Positions 1 through 5,210 of a stretch of DNA of 9,235 nt are shown here, piece after piece. The notes below the pieces were generated by a model, which searched no databases, had not been told where the DNA came from, and saw only the letters and a program-made list of their open reading frames with translations. The stretch comes from an uncultured Erysipelotrichaceae bacterium (GTDB taxonomy: Bacteria > Bacillota_I > Bacilli_A > RF39 > UBA660), in contig CADBNY010000116.1 of assembly GCA_902796215.1 (NCBI GenBank), positions 1 through 9,235 of the forward strand, written 5' to 3'. Within the stretch, counting starts at the first letter, position 1. Every line of letters starts with the position of its first letter. Position numbers and translations under genes: made by a program.

Positions 1-11
1 AATTCTTTCAT
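1..11 (-). CDS. 5' end of an unidentified gene (partial, cut by window edge)
   Basis: Only ATG and two further full codons (Met-Lys-Glu, then a TT- codon for Phe or Leu) lie in the window, so the product cannot be identified. The start is well supported: AAGGAGG lies on the minus strand at 21-27, nine bases before the ATG, and a near-consensus sigma-A promoter lies just upstream (33-61). In Bacillus the spoIIM region also holds fur and xerD. An XerD-like start would be compatible with Met-Lys-Glu-Phe/Leu, but three residues prove nothing. Confidence 0.55.
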
Positions 12-32
12 GATATCTACCCTCCTTATATA

Positions 33-61
33 ATTATATTTCTTTAACTGTAAAATATCAA
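33..61 (-). promoter_or_regulatory. sigma-A promoter of the left-edge gene
   Basis: On the minus strand, TTGATA (61-56), a 17-nt spacer and TATAAT (38-33). The -10 box ends 22 nt before the ATG at 11, giving a predicted leader of about 15 nt that is little more than the ribosome binding site. A dyad (61-76) abuts the -35 box. Confidence 0.75.
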
Positions 62-77
62 GTGTAAATTGACACTT
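60..77. promoter_or_regulatory. Inverted repeat next to the -35 box (operator or weak terminator)
   Basis: Arms AAGTGT (60-65) and ACACTT (72-77) flank a 6-nt centre. On the plus strand it is followed by a T-run (76-80), but no plus-strand gene ends here. On the minus strand it lies between the spoIIM stop and the next promoter and lacks a good U-tract. It could be a repressor site touching the -35 box, or a weak end to the spoIIM transcript. I do not recognise the box. Confidence 0.3.
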
Positions 78-112
78 TTTTATTAAATGAAAAAAGTAAT
101 CAATTATAATAA

Positions 113-703
113 TCAAATTATAAAAGGAAATAACTTAGGTATTAAAAAAATCTCTATAAGAGTAATTAAAAGAGTAGAAAGTTCAGATAATAAAAAAACA
201 ATTCCATATCGTTTCATTATGAGAGACAAATTATAATTTTTCTTAAAAAATATCATCTTTATAAGAATAATAGAAAATCTTACCGAATGATTTAATAAGA
301 AAAAACAAATAATAAGATTTACAAATTTTGGAATCATATAGAAAATAGAAAATAATAATCCTGCTACTTTTATATTTTTAATTAAAAACACCATCTCAAA
401 AGACACCGTAAAAAGCCTCACAAGATACAAACAGATAAGAATAGGTATTCCTATTATTGATATTCCAATAAGCCATAGAAACAAGATATAAATAGTATTA
501 AATTTAATTTCACGAAATAAATTTAAATGAGAATAATATCTCCCCATTTCTATTTGATTAACAAGCTTAGTTATATTGTTAGTAATTTCTTCATTTATTT
601 GTTTATCAAAAAAAGCCGTAAGAAAAATACCCATTATAAAAGAAAAAATAGTTATGCTTAAAAGTAAAGACAATATTTTATTTTTTTTAAAAAAAGAAAT
701 CAT
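113..703 (-). CDS. spoIIM: SpoIIM-like (stage II sporulation protein M) membrane protein
   Basis: In spore formers SpoIIM is a polytopic membrane protein that recruits the peptidoglycan hydrolases SpoIID and SpoIIP for engulfment. About five hydrophobic segments are visible. The second contains the family-like stretch Trp-Leu-Ile-Gly-Ile-Ser-Ile-Ile-Gly-Ile-Pro, very close to the equivalent part of Bacillus SpoIIM as I remember it, and the following loop and segment (Val-Ala-Gly-Leu-Leu-Phe-Ser) also fit. The frame is open up to a TTG at 772 (219 aa, near the usual ~215), but that TTG has no ribosome binding site and lies in the promoter of the divergent miniprotein gene. The ATG at 703 (196 aa) is preceded by GGTGAT and is preferred, though uncertain. 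The stop is TGA. Many non-sporulating Firmicutes keep a SpoIIM homologue, so its presence does not prove sporulation. Confidence 0.8.
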   Translation of the reverse strand: MISFFKKNKILSLLLSITIFSFIMGIFLTAFFDKQINEEITNNITKLVNQIEMGRYYSHLNLFREIKFNTIYILFLWLIGISIIGIPILICLYLVRLFTVSFEMVFLIKNIKVAGLLFSIFYMIPKFVNLIICFFLLNHSVRFSIILIKMIFFKKNYNLSLIMKRYGIVFLLSELSTLLITLIEIFLIPKLFPFII

Positions 704-755
704 ACCATCACCAATAAAATATATTCCTTCTAAAAATAAGTATTCAAAAAATAAA

Positions 756-784
756 TTTACTTTTTTAGACAAATAATATATAAT
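756..784 (+). promoter_or_regulatory. sigma-A promoter of the Prli42-like gene
   Basis: TTTACT (756-761), a 17-nt spacer and a perfect TATAAT (779-784). The -10 box ends 22 nt before the ATG at 806. The -35 hexamer is identical to that of murC. It lies within the open frame upstream of spoIIM, which argues against the TTG start of that gene. Confidence 0.7.
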
Positions 785-805
785 TAAAACTGAGGTGAAG
801 AATAA

Positions 806-892
806 ATGAGCAATAAAGTTATTAGAATTGTTGCTATAATCATGTTAGTTGCTATGATTATGGGATTCTTCAGTGTCTTACTGAACTTTTAA
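806..892 (+). CDS. prli42: Prli42-like membrane miniprotein (28 aa)
   Basis: A 28-codon gene starting MSNKVIRIVAII and ending in LLNF, then TAA. It has a short polar, basic N-terminus (Asn-Lys, Arg7) followed by one hydrophobic segment from about residue 8 to the end, so it is a single-pass membrane miniprotein. It strongly resembles Listeria Prli42, which I recall as 31 residues starting MTNKKVVRVVVILMLIAI. In Listeria, Prli42 anchors the stressosome to the membrane, and homologues are widespread in Firmicutes, including species without a recognised stressosome. Expression signals are excellent: GAGGTGA (792-798) seven bases before ATG, a TTTACT-17-TATAAT promoter, and a 13-bp terminator hairpin 11 bases after the stop. 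It is divergent from spoIIM. Identification is from memory of the family; the gene call rests on the signals. Confidence 0.8.
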   Translation: MSNKVIRIVAIIMLVAMIMGFFSVLLNF

Positions 893-903
893 TAAAACAA
901 AGA

Positions 904-933
904 AATGGATATTAGAGTATTCTAATATCCATT
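904..933. terminator. Bidirectional terminator between convergent genes
   Basis: A perfect 13-bp stem, 904-916 with 921-933, and a 4-nt loop (GTAT). It follows the miniprotein stop at 892 on the plus strand and overlaps the stop codon (932-934) of the converging minus-strand gene. T-rich flanks lie on both sides. Confidence 0.8.
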
Positions 934-1234
934 ATTTATTTATATATCCCTCTATTTCAGGAATTACTTCCAAAATATCCACAGCTGATATATTATATTT
1001 ATTAACAATATCATTAATTCTTTCTACATTTTTTGATAAATATAGCATCAATAACCCAGCAATTCTATTTGCTGTATATTGATCAATCATTTTCCTATCT
1101 CTTCTACTAATTCTATATTTTCTACATACATCTAGTATAGGTCCATATCCATATAAATAATTTGTTAGTGATTTAGAAATCTGTTCAACTTCTTTGTTTT
1201 TATCAGTGATTGACACCTTCGTCCATACTTTCAT
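932..1234 (-). CDS. Unrecognised small helical protein (100 aa)
   Basis: I do not recognise this family. It is a soluble, largely alpha-helical protein without signal peptide or membrane segment. A basic central patch, Cys37-Arg-Lys-Tyr-Arg-Ile-Ser-Arg-Arg-Asp-Arg-Lys (37-48), precedes an amphipathic stretch (about 50-80). The last third is acidic. The basic patch could bind nucleic acid or an acidic partner; this is inference. The start is clear: AGAGGTG lies just upstream of ATG on the minus strand. A TATTATAAA element ends about 21 nt before the ATG and could serve as a -10 box, but the -35 region is poor. It is the only gene between two terminators, so it is probably transcribed alone. 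Its last codons form half of the terminator shared with the Prli42-like gene. Confidence 0.75.
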   Translation of the reverse strand: MKVWTKVSITDKNKEVEQISKSLTNYLYGYGPILDVCRKYRISRRDRKMIDQYTANRIAGLLMLYLSKNVERINDIVNKYNISAVDILEVIPEIEGYINK

Positions 1235-1283
1235 AAAAACACCTCTTATGACACTTTATAATAACATAAAAATTTATTTTTTA

Positions 1284-1320
1284 AAAGAAAAAAATAATCA
1301 CTTCAAGTAAGGATTATTTT
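1284..1320 (-). terminator. Terminator of the metallo-hydrolase unit
   Basis: A 9-bp stem (1312-1320 with 1291-1299) whose upstream arm lies in the last codons of the hydrolase gene; the TGA stop (1298-1300) is in the structure. A T-rich run interrupted by one C follows on the minus strand (1290-1281). Confidence 0.6.
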
Positions 1321-1825
1321 CTTTTTCATGTGCTATTGTAGTAGTATCATAATGACCTGTATATAATATAGTATCATCGTCAAATTCCAAAATTTTTTTT
1401 AAACTTTGCTTCATTTCAAGATCATTACCACCAGGAAGATCCGTTCTACCAATACTTTCTTTAAAAATACAATCTCCAACAAATAAAGCTTTACTATTTG
1501 CAAAATAAAAAGCAACAGAATCTTTCGAATGGCCTGGAATAAGAAAACTTTGAAACTCAAAATCTCCTACTCTATATTTTTTTTGATCTTCCAAATTACT
1601 TTTCTTAAATATTTTAATATTTCTTTTTGTTAAAAAATTTCTTAAAGCCCCTATATGATCAACATGTGAATGTGTAATTAATATACCTAATACTTTATTA
1701 TTACCAATTTCCTCTTTTATTTTAAGATAATCATCTCCTGGATCTACAACTAAACAGGTATTATTCTCAATCAACAAATAACAATTTTCGTCTAAATATC
1801 CAGTAACTATTCTTCTTATTTCCAT
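1298..1825 (-). CDS. Metallo-beta-lactamase-fold hydrolase (glyoxalase II-like)
   Basis: A cytoplasmic, metal-dependent hydrolase of 175 aa. The zinc-binding signature is complete: Thr51-His-Ser-His-Val-Asp-His (HxHxDH, 52-57), His99 in Pro-Gly-His-Ser, Asp118 in Val-Gly-Asp, and His158 in Thr-Gly-His. The N-terminus with Asn14-Cys-Tyr and the Asp28-Pro-Gly motif is typical of the YqgX/GloB-like branch, whose members often hydrolyse thioesters such as S-lactoylglutathione or act on unknown substrates. At 175 aa it is shorter than the usual ~205-210, mainly through short loops between the metal motifs; no metal ligand is missing. The start has AAGGAG, which overlaps the stop codon of the upstream gene (12-nt gap), so the two are surely co-transcribed. 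The substrate cannot be told from sequence. Confidence 0.9.
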   Translation of the reverse strand: MEIRRIVTGYLDENCYLLIENNTCLVVDPGDDYLKIKEEIGNNKVLGILITHSHVDHIGALRNFLTKRNIKIFKKSNLEDQKKYRVGDFEFQSFLIPGHSKDSVAFYFANSKALFVGDCIFKESIGRTDLPGGNDLEMKQSLKKILEFDDDTILYTGHYDTTTIAHEKENNPYLK

Positions 1826-1837
1826 CTAAGTCTCTCC

Positions 1838-2962
1838 TTAATATCTTTCTTCATATATTTTATCTACAAAAACATAATTATAATTCATATCCAATCGAAA
1901 TGTGTATTTATAAATACCACTTTTTAAAAAATCAGGTAACGTCATTTTCTCATTCCCATGATATTTTACTTCCTCTGTTAAAACAATAGTTGCTCCTGTA
2001 CTTTTTGCCTCTTTTAATGTTTTAGTAACTTTATATGAGGTTGCAGATTGTTGATTACAATAACCTTGTACAAATTCTCCTCTATCAGGAATATATTGAT
2101 AACCAGCTATGCAAGAACTTCCTAATTGAATATTTTGCAAAGAAATATTAGTATTTTCACCAAAAAGCACTTTAATTTCTTGTCTCAAAGTTTCTTCTTT
2201 AAACGCTTTAGGTATAAAATTAGTTGATTCAACACAAACATAAGGTTCCATAGCTGTTGTGCTAAACAAATTACAATTAGAATCGTATTTATCTTTTTCA
2301 AGAATTTGTCTATATGCTAAATAAATCTTCATTTGATCATTAAACAACGGCTGAGCTAAATCTTCTCTAATATTTGTTGATACTTTACTATATAAATTTT
2401 TTACTAATGTAGAATTTAAATCCAAGTCTTTTTCTGTCTTACTTGAACTAACTGGACTACACTCATATTGAATTCTTTTAATAACAGCATTATAATTTTT
2501 GGAAGAATAATAAATATAGGCACTCAAACCCAAAATAATCAAAAATAAAAGAAATACAACTCTTCCGTTTTTTTTCTTCTTCAAATTGTTTGGTACCACA
2601 CCATTTTTTAAATCACTACTTATCGTAGGAACTGGTACAGGTGGTTGTTTTTCCTGACTTATTTGAGGACTTTGGACAACACTAGGTGGAGTTTGAGCCA
2701 TGGTTGGTTGATTAGCTATTGCACTCTGTTGCTGTATAACAGGTGTACTTTGAGGCATTCCTACTTGTTGTTGATTAATCACCGATTGGTTATTAACAAC
2801 TGGCGATTGTGGTACAAATGCTGGTTGAGTTTTTACACCACTAGCATCAACAGGCTGTTCATTAACTGGCGCAATACGAACACCTGCCATTGGTGCTAAA
2901 GCAGGCTGTTCTTTCTGATTTACGCTACTAGCTCCATTTATAACCCCATTATTATTCATCAT
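1838..2962 (-). CDS. Pro/Gln-rich single-pass membrane protein of unknown function
   Basis: I do not recognise a named family. Numbering from the GTG at 2968: residues 1-130 are disordered and rich in Pro, Gln, Asn, Val and Ser, with irregular repeats such as Val-Ile-Asn-Gln-Gln-Gln and Pro-Val-Val-Asn-Asn. A Lys-rich stop (130-133) precedes one membrane segment (about 136-154). Residues 155-376 form a soluble domain with five cysteines (170, 232, 245, 286, 304), ending in a Tyr-rich strand-like stretch. By the positive-inside rule the Pro/Gln tail is cytoplasmic and the Cys domain outside, where disulfides are possible. The GTG frame is 376 aa, but the promoter position and AGGTGA support ATG 2962 (374 aa). 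It is the first gene of a unit with the metallo-hydrolase. The tail resembles cytoplasmic Pro/Gln tails of membrane proteins in uncultured gut Bacilli. Confidence 0.8.
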   Translation of the reverse strand: MMNNNGVINGASSVNQKEQPALAPMAGVRIAPVNEQPVDASGVKTQPAFVPQSPVVNNQSVINQQQVGMPQSTPVIQQQSAIANQPTMAQTPPSVVQSPQISQEKQPPVPVPTISSDLKNGVVPNNLKKKKNGRVVFLLFLIILGLSAYIYYSSKNYNAVIKRIQYECSPVSSSKTEKDLDLNSTLVKNLYSKVSTNIREDLAQPLFNDQMKIYLAYRQILEKDKYDSNCNLFSTTAMEPYVCVESTNFIPKAFKEETLRQEIKVLFGENTNISLQNIQLGSSCIAGYQYIPDRGEFVQGYCNQQSATSYKVTKTLKEAKSTGATIVLTEEVKYHGNEKMTLPDFLKSGIYKYTFRLDMNYNYVFVDKIYEERY

Positions 2963-2982
2963 TCTCACCTATCCTACTATTG

Positions 2983-3011
2983 ATTTTAAACCATTTTTTC
3001 GTTTTTTTCAA
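2983..3011 (-). promoter_or_regulatory. sigma-A promoter of the Pro/Gln-rich membrane protein unit
   Basis: TTGAAA (3011-3006), a 17-nt spacer and TAAAAT (2988-2983) on the minus strand. The -10 box ends 21 nt before ATG 2962. A start at GTG 2968 would leave a leader of only about 8 nt, so ATG 2962 (or 2959) is favoured. Confidence 0.6.
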
Positions 3012-3014
3012 GCC

Positions 3015-3038
3015 AAAAAAAAAGGAAAAAATTTTCCT
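3015..3038 (-). terminator. Terminator of the coat-protein pair
   Basis: Minus-strand stem AGGAAAA/TTTTCCT (3038-3032 with 3029-3023) followed by an unbroken run of nine T (3023-3015). It overlaps the TAG stop (3037-3039). The next promoter's -35 box begins four bases further on. Confidence 0.75.
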
Positions 3039-3285
3039 AATTTTTATTCAATACCTTAGTAAGAGTTTCATTAATTTCTTTAGAATCAACATTTTCAATT
3101 TTATACCAACCATAACTTGTCATTTCATCATAAGTATTAGCTTGCATCTGGATTATTTCATTCAAATGCTGTTTCAGTAAATCTCTTACTTTTTGATTAA
3201 CACTTTCTAAAGTCCCATGTACATACACTTCTACAGTACTTTTTAATATTAATAAATAATTATTTAATAAAGTTTGATCATCCAT
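3037..3285 (-). CDS. CotF-family spore coat-like protein (82 aa)
   Basis: A small, helical protein that looks like the Coat F domain of spore coat proteins and their ferritin-like relatives. The helix pair Leu-Lys-Ser-Thr-Val-Glu-Val-Tyr (14-21) and Glu27-Ser-Val-Asn, a long helix to about residue 55, and the C-terminal Tyr58-Gly-Trp-Tyr signature are what I rely on; Clostridium and Bacillus CotF-like proteins commonly carry a Gly-Trp-Tyr at this place. It has no signal peptide. The start has AGGAGG seven bases upstream, inside the end of the preceding gene, and the two frames overlap by 8 nt (ATGGATGA), which points to translational coupling. It ends in a strong terminator. Whether it is a real coat protein depends on whether the organism sporulates. 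Confidence 0.75.
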   Translation of the reverse strand: MDDQTLLNNYLLILKSTVEVYVHGTLESVNQKVRDLLKQHLNEIIQMQANTYDEMTSYGWYKIENVDSKEINETLTKVLNKN

Positions 3286-3469
3286 TTTTTACCTCCTCTA
3301 AAAGTTTTTTTAACTTTTTTCCCATATTTTCATGAGTTTTCTTTTCTTTTACTATATATGCTACTAAGTCTTCATCTTCTAATTGATTAATAGTATCTTC
3401 TAACACTTTCACAATAATCTGTTCATGACAAATAGCATCCTCTACATATAACAACTCTTTTTGTGTCAT
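3278..3469 (-). CDS. Small ferritin-like / spore coat-associated protein (63 aa)
   Basis: A 63-residue two-helix protein starting MTQKELLYVEDAICHEQ. Charged residues are placed as in ferritin-like helices (Glu10, His15-Glu16, Glu42 and His46-Glu47), which could allow metal binding after dimerisation; this is inference. Similar short proteins often sit beside CotF-like genes in Clostridia. The frame is open ten codons further upstream, but GGGAGGAATTAAA directly before ATG 3469 fixes the start. The stop TGA lies inside the start of the next gene. An upstream CATAAT (3494-3489) ends 20 nt before the ATG and may be a -10 box, with a poor -35. Confidence 0.7.
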   Translation of the reverse strand: MTQKELLYVEDAICHEQIIVKVLEDTINQLEDEDLVAYIVKEKKTHENMGKKLKKLLEEVKNG

Positions 3470-3528
3470 TTTAATTCCTCCCAATAATATTATGGACAAT
3501 TATTAGAAAAATAAACATTTTATTGCAA

Positions 3529-3554
3529 CAAAAAAACTAGATATAAAATCTAGT
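3529..3554 (-). terminator. Terminator of the tRNA gene
   Basis: Minus-strand stem ACTAGAT/ATCTAGT (3554-3548 with 3542-3536), a 5-nt loop, then a T-run (3536-3530). It starts 11 nt after the tRNA CCA end. Confidence 0.8.
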
Positions 3555-3564
3555 AAATTTTAAT

Positions 3565-3641
3565 TGGTAGCCTGTACGGAATTCGAATCCGTGAATGTTA
3601 CCTTGAGAGGGTAATGTGTTAAGCCTCTTCACCAACAGGCC
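3565..3641 (-). tRNA. tRNA-Glu, anticodon CTC
   Basis: A 77-nt cloverleaf with encoded CCA. On the minus strand: acceptor GGCCTGT/ACAGGCT with a G1-U72 wobble, D stem GTG/CAC with GG in the loop, anticodon stem TTACC/GGTAA with loop CTCTCAA (anticodon CTC, 3607-3605), a 5-nt variable loop, T stem ACGGA/TCCGT with loop TTCGAAT, discriminator A, then CCA. The opening GGCCnGTTGG and overall layout match Firmicute tRNA-Glu. The anticodon reads GAG only; the usual tRNA-Glu(TTC) is not in the window. It has its own promoter and terminator, so it is a single-gene unit. Confidence 0.93.
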
Positions 3642-3658
3642 ATACAAATCACATTAAT

Positions 3659-3687
3659 AATTTATCATATTATAGTAAAATAATCAA
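3659..3687 (-). promoter_or_regulatory. Likely promoter of the tRNA gene
   Basis: TTGATT (3687-3682), a 17-nt spacer and TAAATT (3664-3659), predicting a start about 11 nt before the tRNA. A perfect TATAAT also lies inside the spacer (3674-3669) but has no good -35 at the right distance. The -35 box follows the U-tract of the LCP terminator directly. Confidence 0.5.
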
Positions 3688-3722
3688 GAAAAAAGACACG
3701 GTTTTCACTCCAATGTCTCTTT
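3688..3722 (-). terminator. Terminator of the LCP gene
   Basis: Minus-strand stem around AGACA/TGTCT (3718-3714 with 3698-3694), extended by a G-U and A-T pairs, with the TGA stop (3707-3705) in the loop, then a T-run to 3689. The U-tract is followed at once by C and the TTGATT -35 box of the tRNA promoter. Confidence 0.65.
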
Positions 3723-5153
3723 TATTTTTATTTTAGCAGCATCTACTGTATCCATATTAGGATACATAACCCAATCAATTAAGTTAGATAAATAAACTTT
3801 GTCTTTCCCATCTTCACCACTTACAGCTTGAGTTTCAACTTTCCAATCATCAGAATTACTTAAAACATCTTTTGCAATATTTGTAACAATCTCTTTAGGA
3901 ATATTTGTCTCATATAAAGAGCTTAGTGTATTTAATGTTCTATTATAATGTAACATTGTATCTGGACTAGCAATTTTTTTAAATATAGATAAGATAATTT
4001 TTTGACAATTTTCTTGTCTTGCCTGATCGCTTCCAGGAAAAGCTATTCTTTCTCTAGCAACAGTAAGAGTTTCAATTCCATTCAAATGCTGGCATCCTTT
4101 ATGAATTGTTAATTTTTTGCCAATATCTACATAAGTATCTCTTACTAAAGCATGTGTAGTAGTAAAGTTATAATCACTACAAAAATCAATTCCACCAACA
4201 TAGTCAACAACATCAACTAAACTATTAGTATCAACAATCACACTATAATCAATATTAGTATCAAAAAAATTTGCTAAAGAATCTTTATTTGTATCAATCC
4301 CATGTACCTTCATAAAACTTAATTTATCACGTCTTCCATCTTTCCCAATAACTTCAATATAATAATCTCTTGGAATACTTGTTAAAAGGACCTTATGAGT
4401 AGCAGTATTTACTGTAACAATCATATTAAAATCCATTAAACCTGCAAAATCAGTTCCACCAATATAAACATTAAACTTCTCAATATTTCTATTTCTATTT
4501 AAATCTTTTTCAGTAAATACATCAAATTGATATAAAATATCATAATTATCTTTATTAATCTTATCAGAAATAGATGAAACGATATCATAAGATGATTTTT
4601 CAATTAATAAGAATGAATCTATTTCACTATTAAAATTGTCAAACATAGAATCTATATCTTGATATTCTTTCTTTTCAACTTTATATTTTTTATTTAATTT
4701 TTTAATTGCTTTATCCAAATAAACTGTTTCTGAATAAGCTGAAACTTCACTAGATATATCATCTTTTTTTCTGTTTTTACTAGATAAAGATAAAACATAA
4801 TAAGTATTATTTTGATAATCCTTTTTTGAAGATGTAAAAGACTTTTTCATGAATCTATCTGTAGTAGACAAATAATAAGTCCCAAAACCATTTATAATAA
4901 TAGATAAAAAAATAAGAATAATTCCAATTATTTTTAAAACAGATTTTCTAACGTTTAGTAAACTAATACCAATAATATCTATTAAAATAGAAATAACAGA
5001 AAACAAAAAAACATACTTAGAAGGTAAAAGATCAATAAAGACCAAAGCAACAATAAAAATAATTGTTACTAAAAAACATAATAAACTTAATATATTTTTT
5101 TTACATAAAAACTTTTTTTCTTTAATTTTAGATTCTTTATTCTTAGAATTCAT
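3705..5153 (-). CDS. LCP (LytR-CpsA-Psr) family cell-wall polymer ligase
   Basis: LCP proteins transfer lipid-linked anionic polymers (teichoic acids, capsule) onto peptidoglycan at the outer membrane face. This one (482 aa) has a Lys-rich cytoplasmic head, three membrane segments (about 20-42, 47-67, 72-95) as in Streptococcus CpsA, an extracellular accessory region (about 115-220), and the LCP domain (about 226-450). Visible core motifs are Gly-Gly-Thr-Asp (232-235), Asp241, Thr-Ser-Ile-Pro-Arg-Asp (258-263), Arg367-Glu-Arg369, and Gly-Ser-Asp-Gln-Ala-Arg-Gln (374-380). The Arg that normally lies two residues before Asp241 is Leu. The frame is open to a GTG at 5183, but the promoter lies between the two, and GGGGTGA precedes ATG 5153, so ATG is the start. 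The upstream gene's stop is only 57 nt away. Confidence 0.9.
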   Translation of the reverse strand: MNSKNKESKIKEKKFLCKKNILSLLCFLVTIIFIVALVFIDLLPSKYVFLFSVISILIDIIGISLLNVRKSVLKIIGIILIFLSIIINGFGTYYLSTTDRFMKKSFTSSKKDYQNNTYYVLSLSSKNRKKDDISSEVSAYSETVYLDKAIKKLNKKYKVEKKEYQDIDSMFDNFNSEIDSFLLIEKSSYDIVSSISDKINKDNYDILYQFDVFTEKDLNRNRNIEKFNVYIGGTDFAGLMDFNMIVTVNTATHKVLLTSIPRDYYIEVIGKDGRRDKLSFMKVHGIDTNKDSLANFFDTNIDYSVIVDTNSLVDVVDYVGGIDFCSDYNFTTTHALVRDTYVDIGKKLTIHKGCQHLNGIETLTVARERIAFPGSDQARQENCQKIILSIFKKIASPDTMLHYNRTLNTLSSLYETNIPKEIVTNIAKDVLSNSDDWKVETQAVSGEDGKDKVYLSNLIDWVMYPNMDTVDAAKIKIKETLE

Positions 5154-5173
5154 CTTCTCACCCCAGTGAGCAT

Positions 5174-5202
5174 ATTTTATCACAAAACAAGAAAAATATC
5201 AA
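5174..5202 (-). promoter_or_regulatory. sigma-A promoter of the LCP gene (extended -10)
   Basis: TTGATA (5202-5197), a 17-nt spacer and TAAAAT (5179-5174), with an extended TG element (TGATAAAAT). The -10 box ends 21 nt before ATG 5153. The -35 starts eight bases after the stop of the upstream gene, with no terminator between, so read-through is also possible. Confidence 0.7.
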
Positions 5203-5210
5203 GAAGAAGA

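Noticed and set aside
576..776. Plus-strand open frame of 66 codons opposite spoIIM
   Set aside because: Antisense shadow of the SpoIIM frame; it lacks a ribosome binding site and resembles no protein.
2645..2899. Plus-strand open frame of 84 codons
   Set aside because: Shadow of the Pro/Gln-rich region; its odd Trp/Tyr/Asn-rich composition is the complement of the repetitive CAA/CCA codons.
2039..2960. The Pro/Gln-rich region as a DNA tandem repeat array
   Set aside because: The repeats are irregular at DNA and protein level; it is low-complexity composition without a fixed unit.
2980..3180. Plus-strand open frame over the coat-like gene
   Set aside because: It starts inside a promoter/terminator region and lies antisense to a well-supported gene.
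3669..3674. Perfect TATAAT upstream of the tRNA
   Set aside because: No acceptable -35 at 16-18 nt; TTGATT-17-TAAATT fits the tRNA 5' end better.
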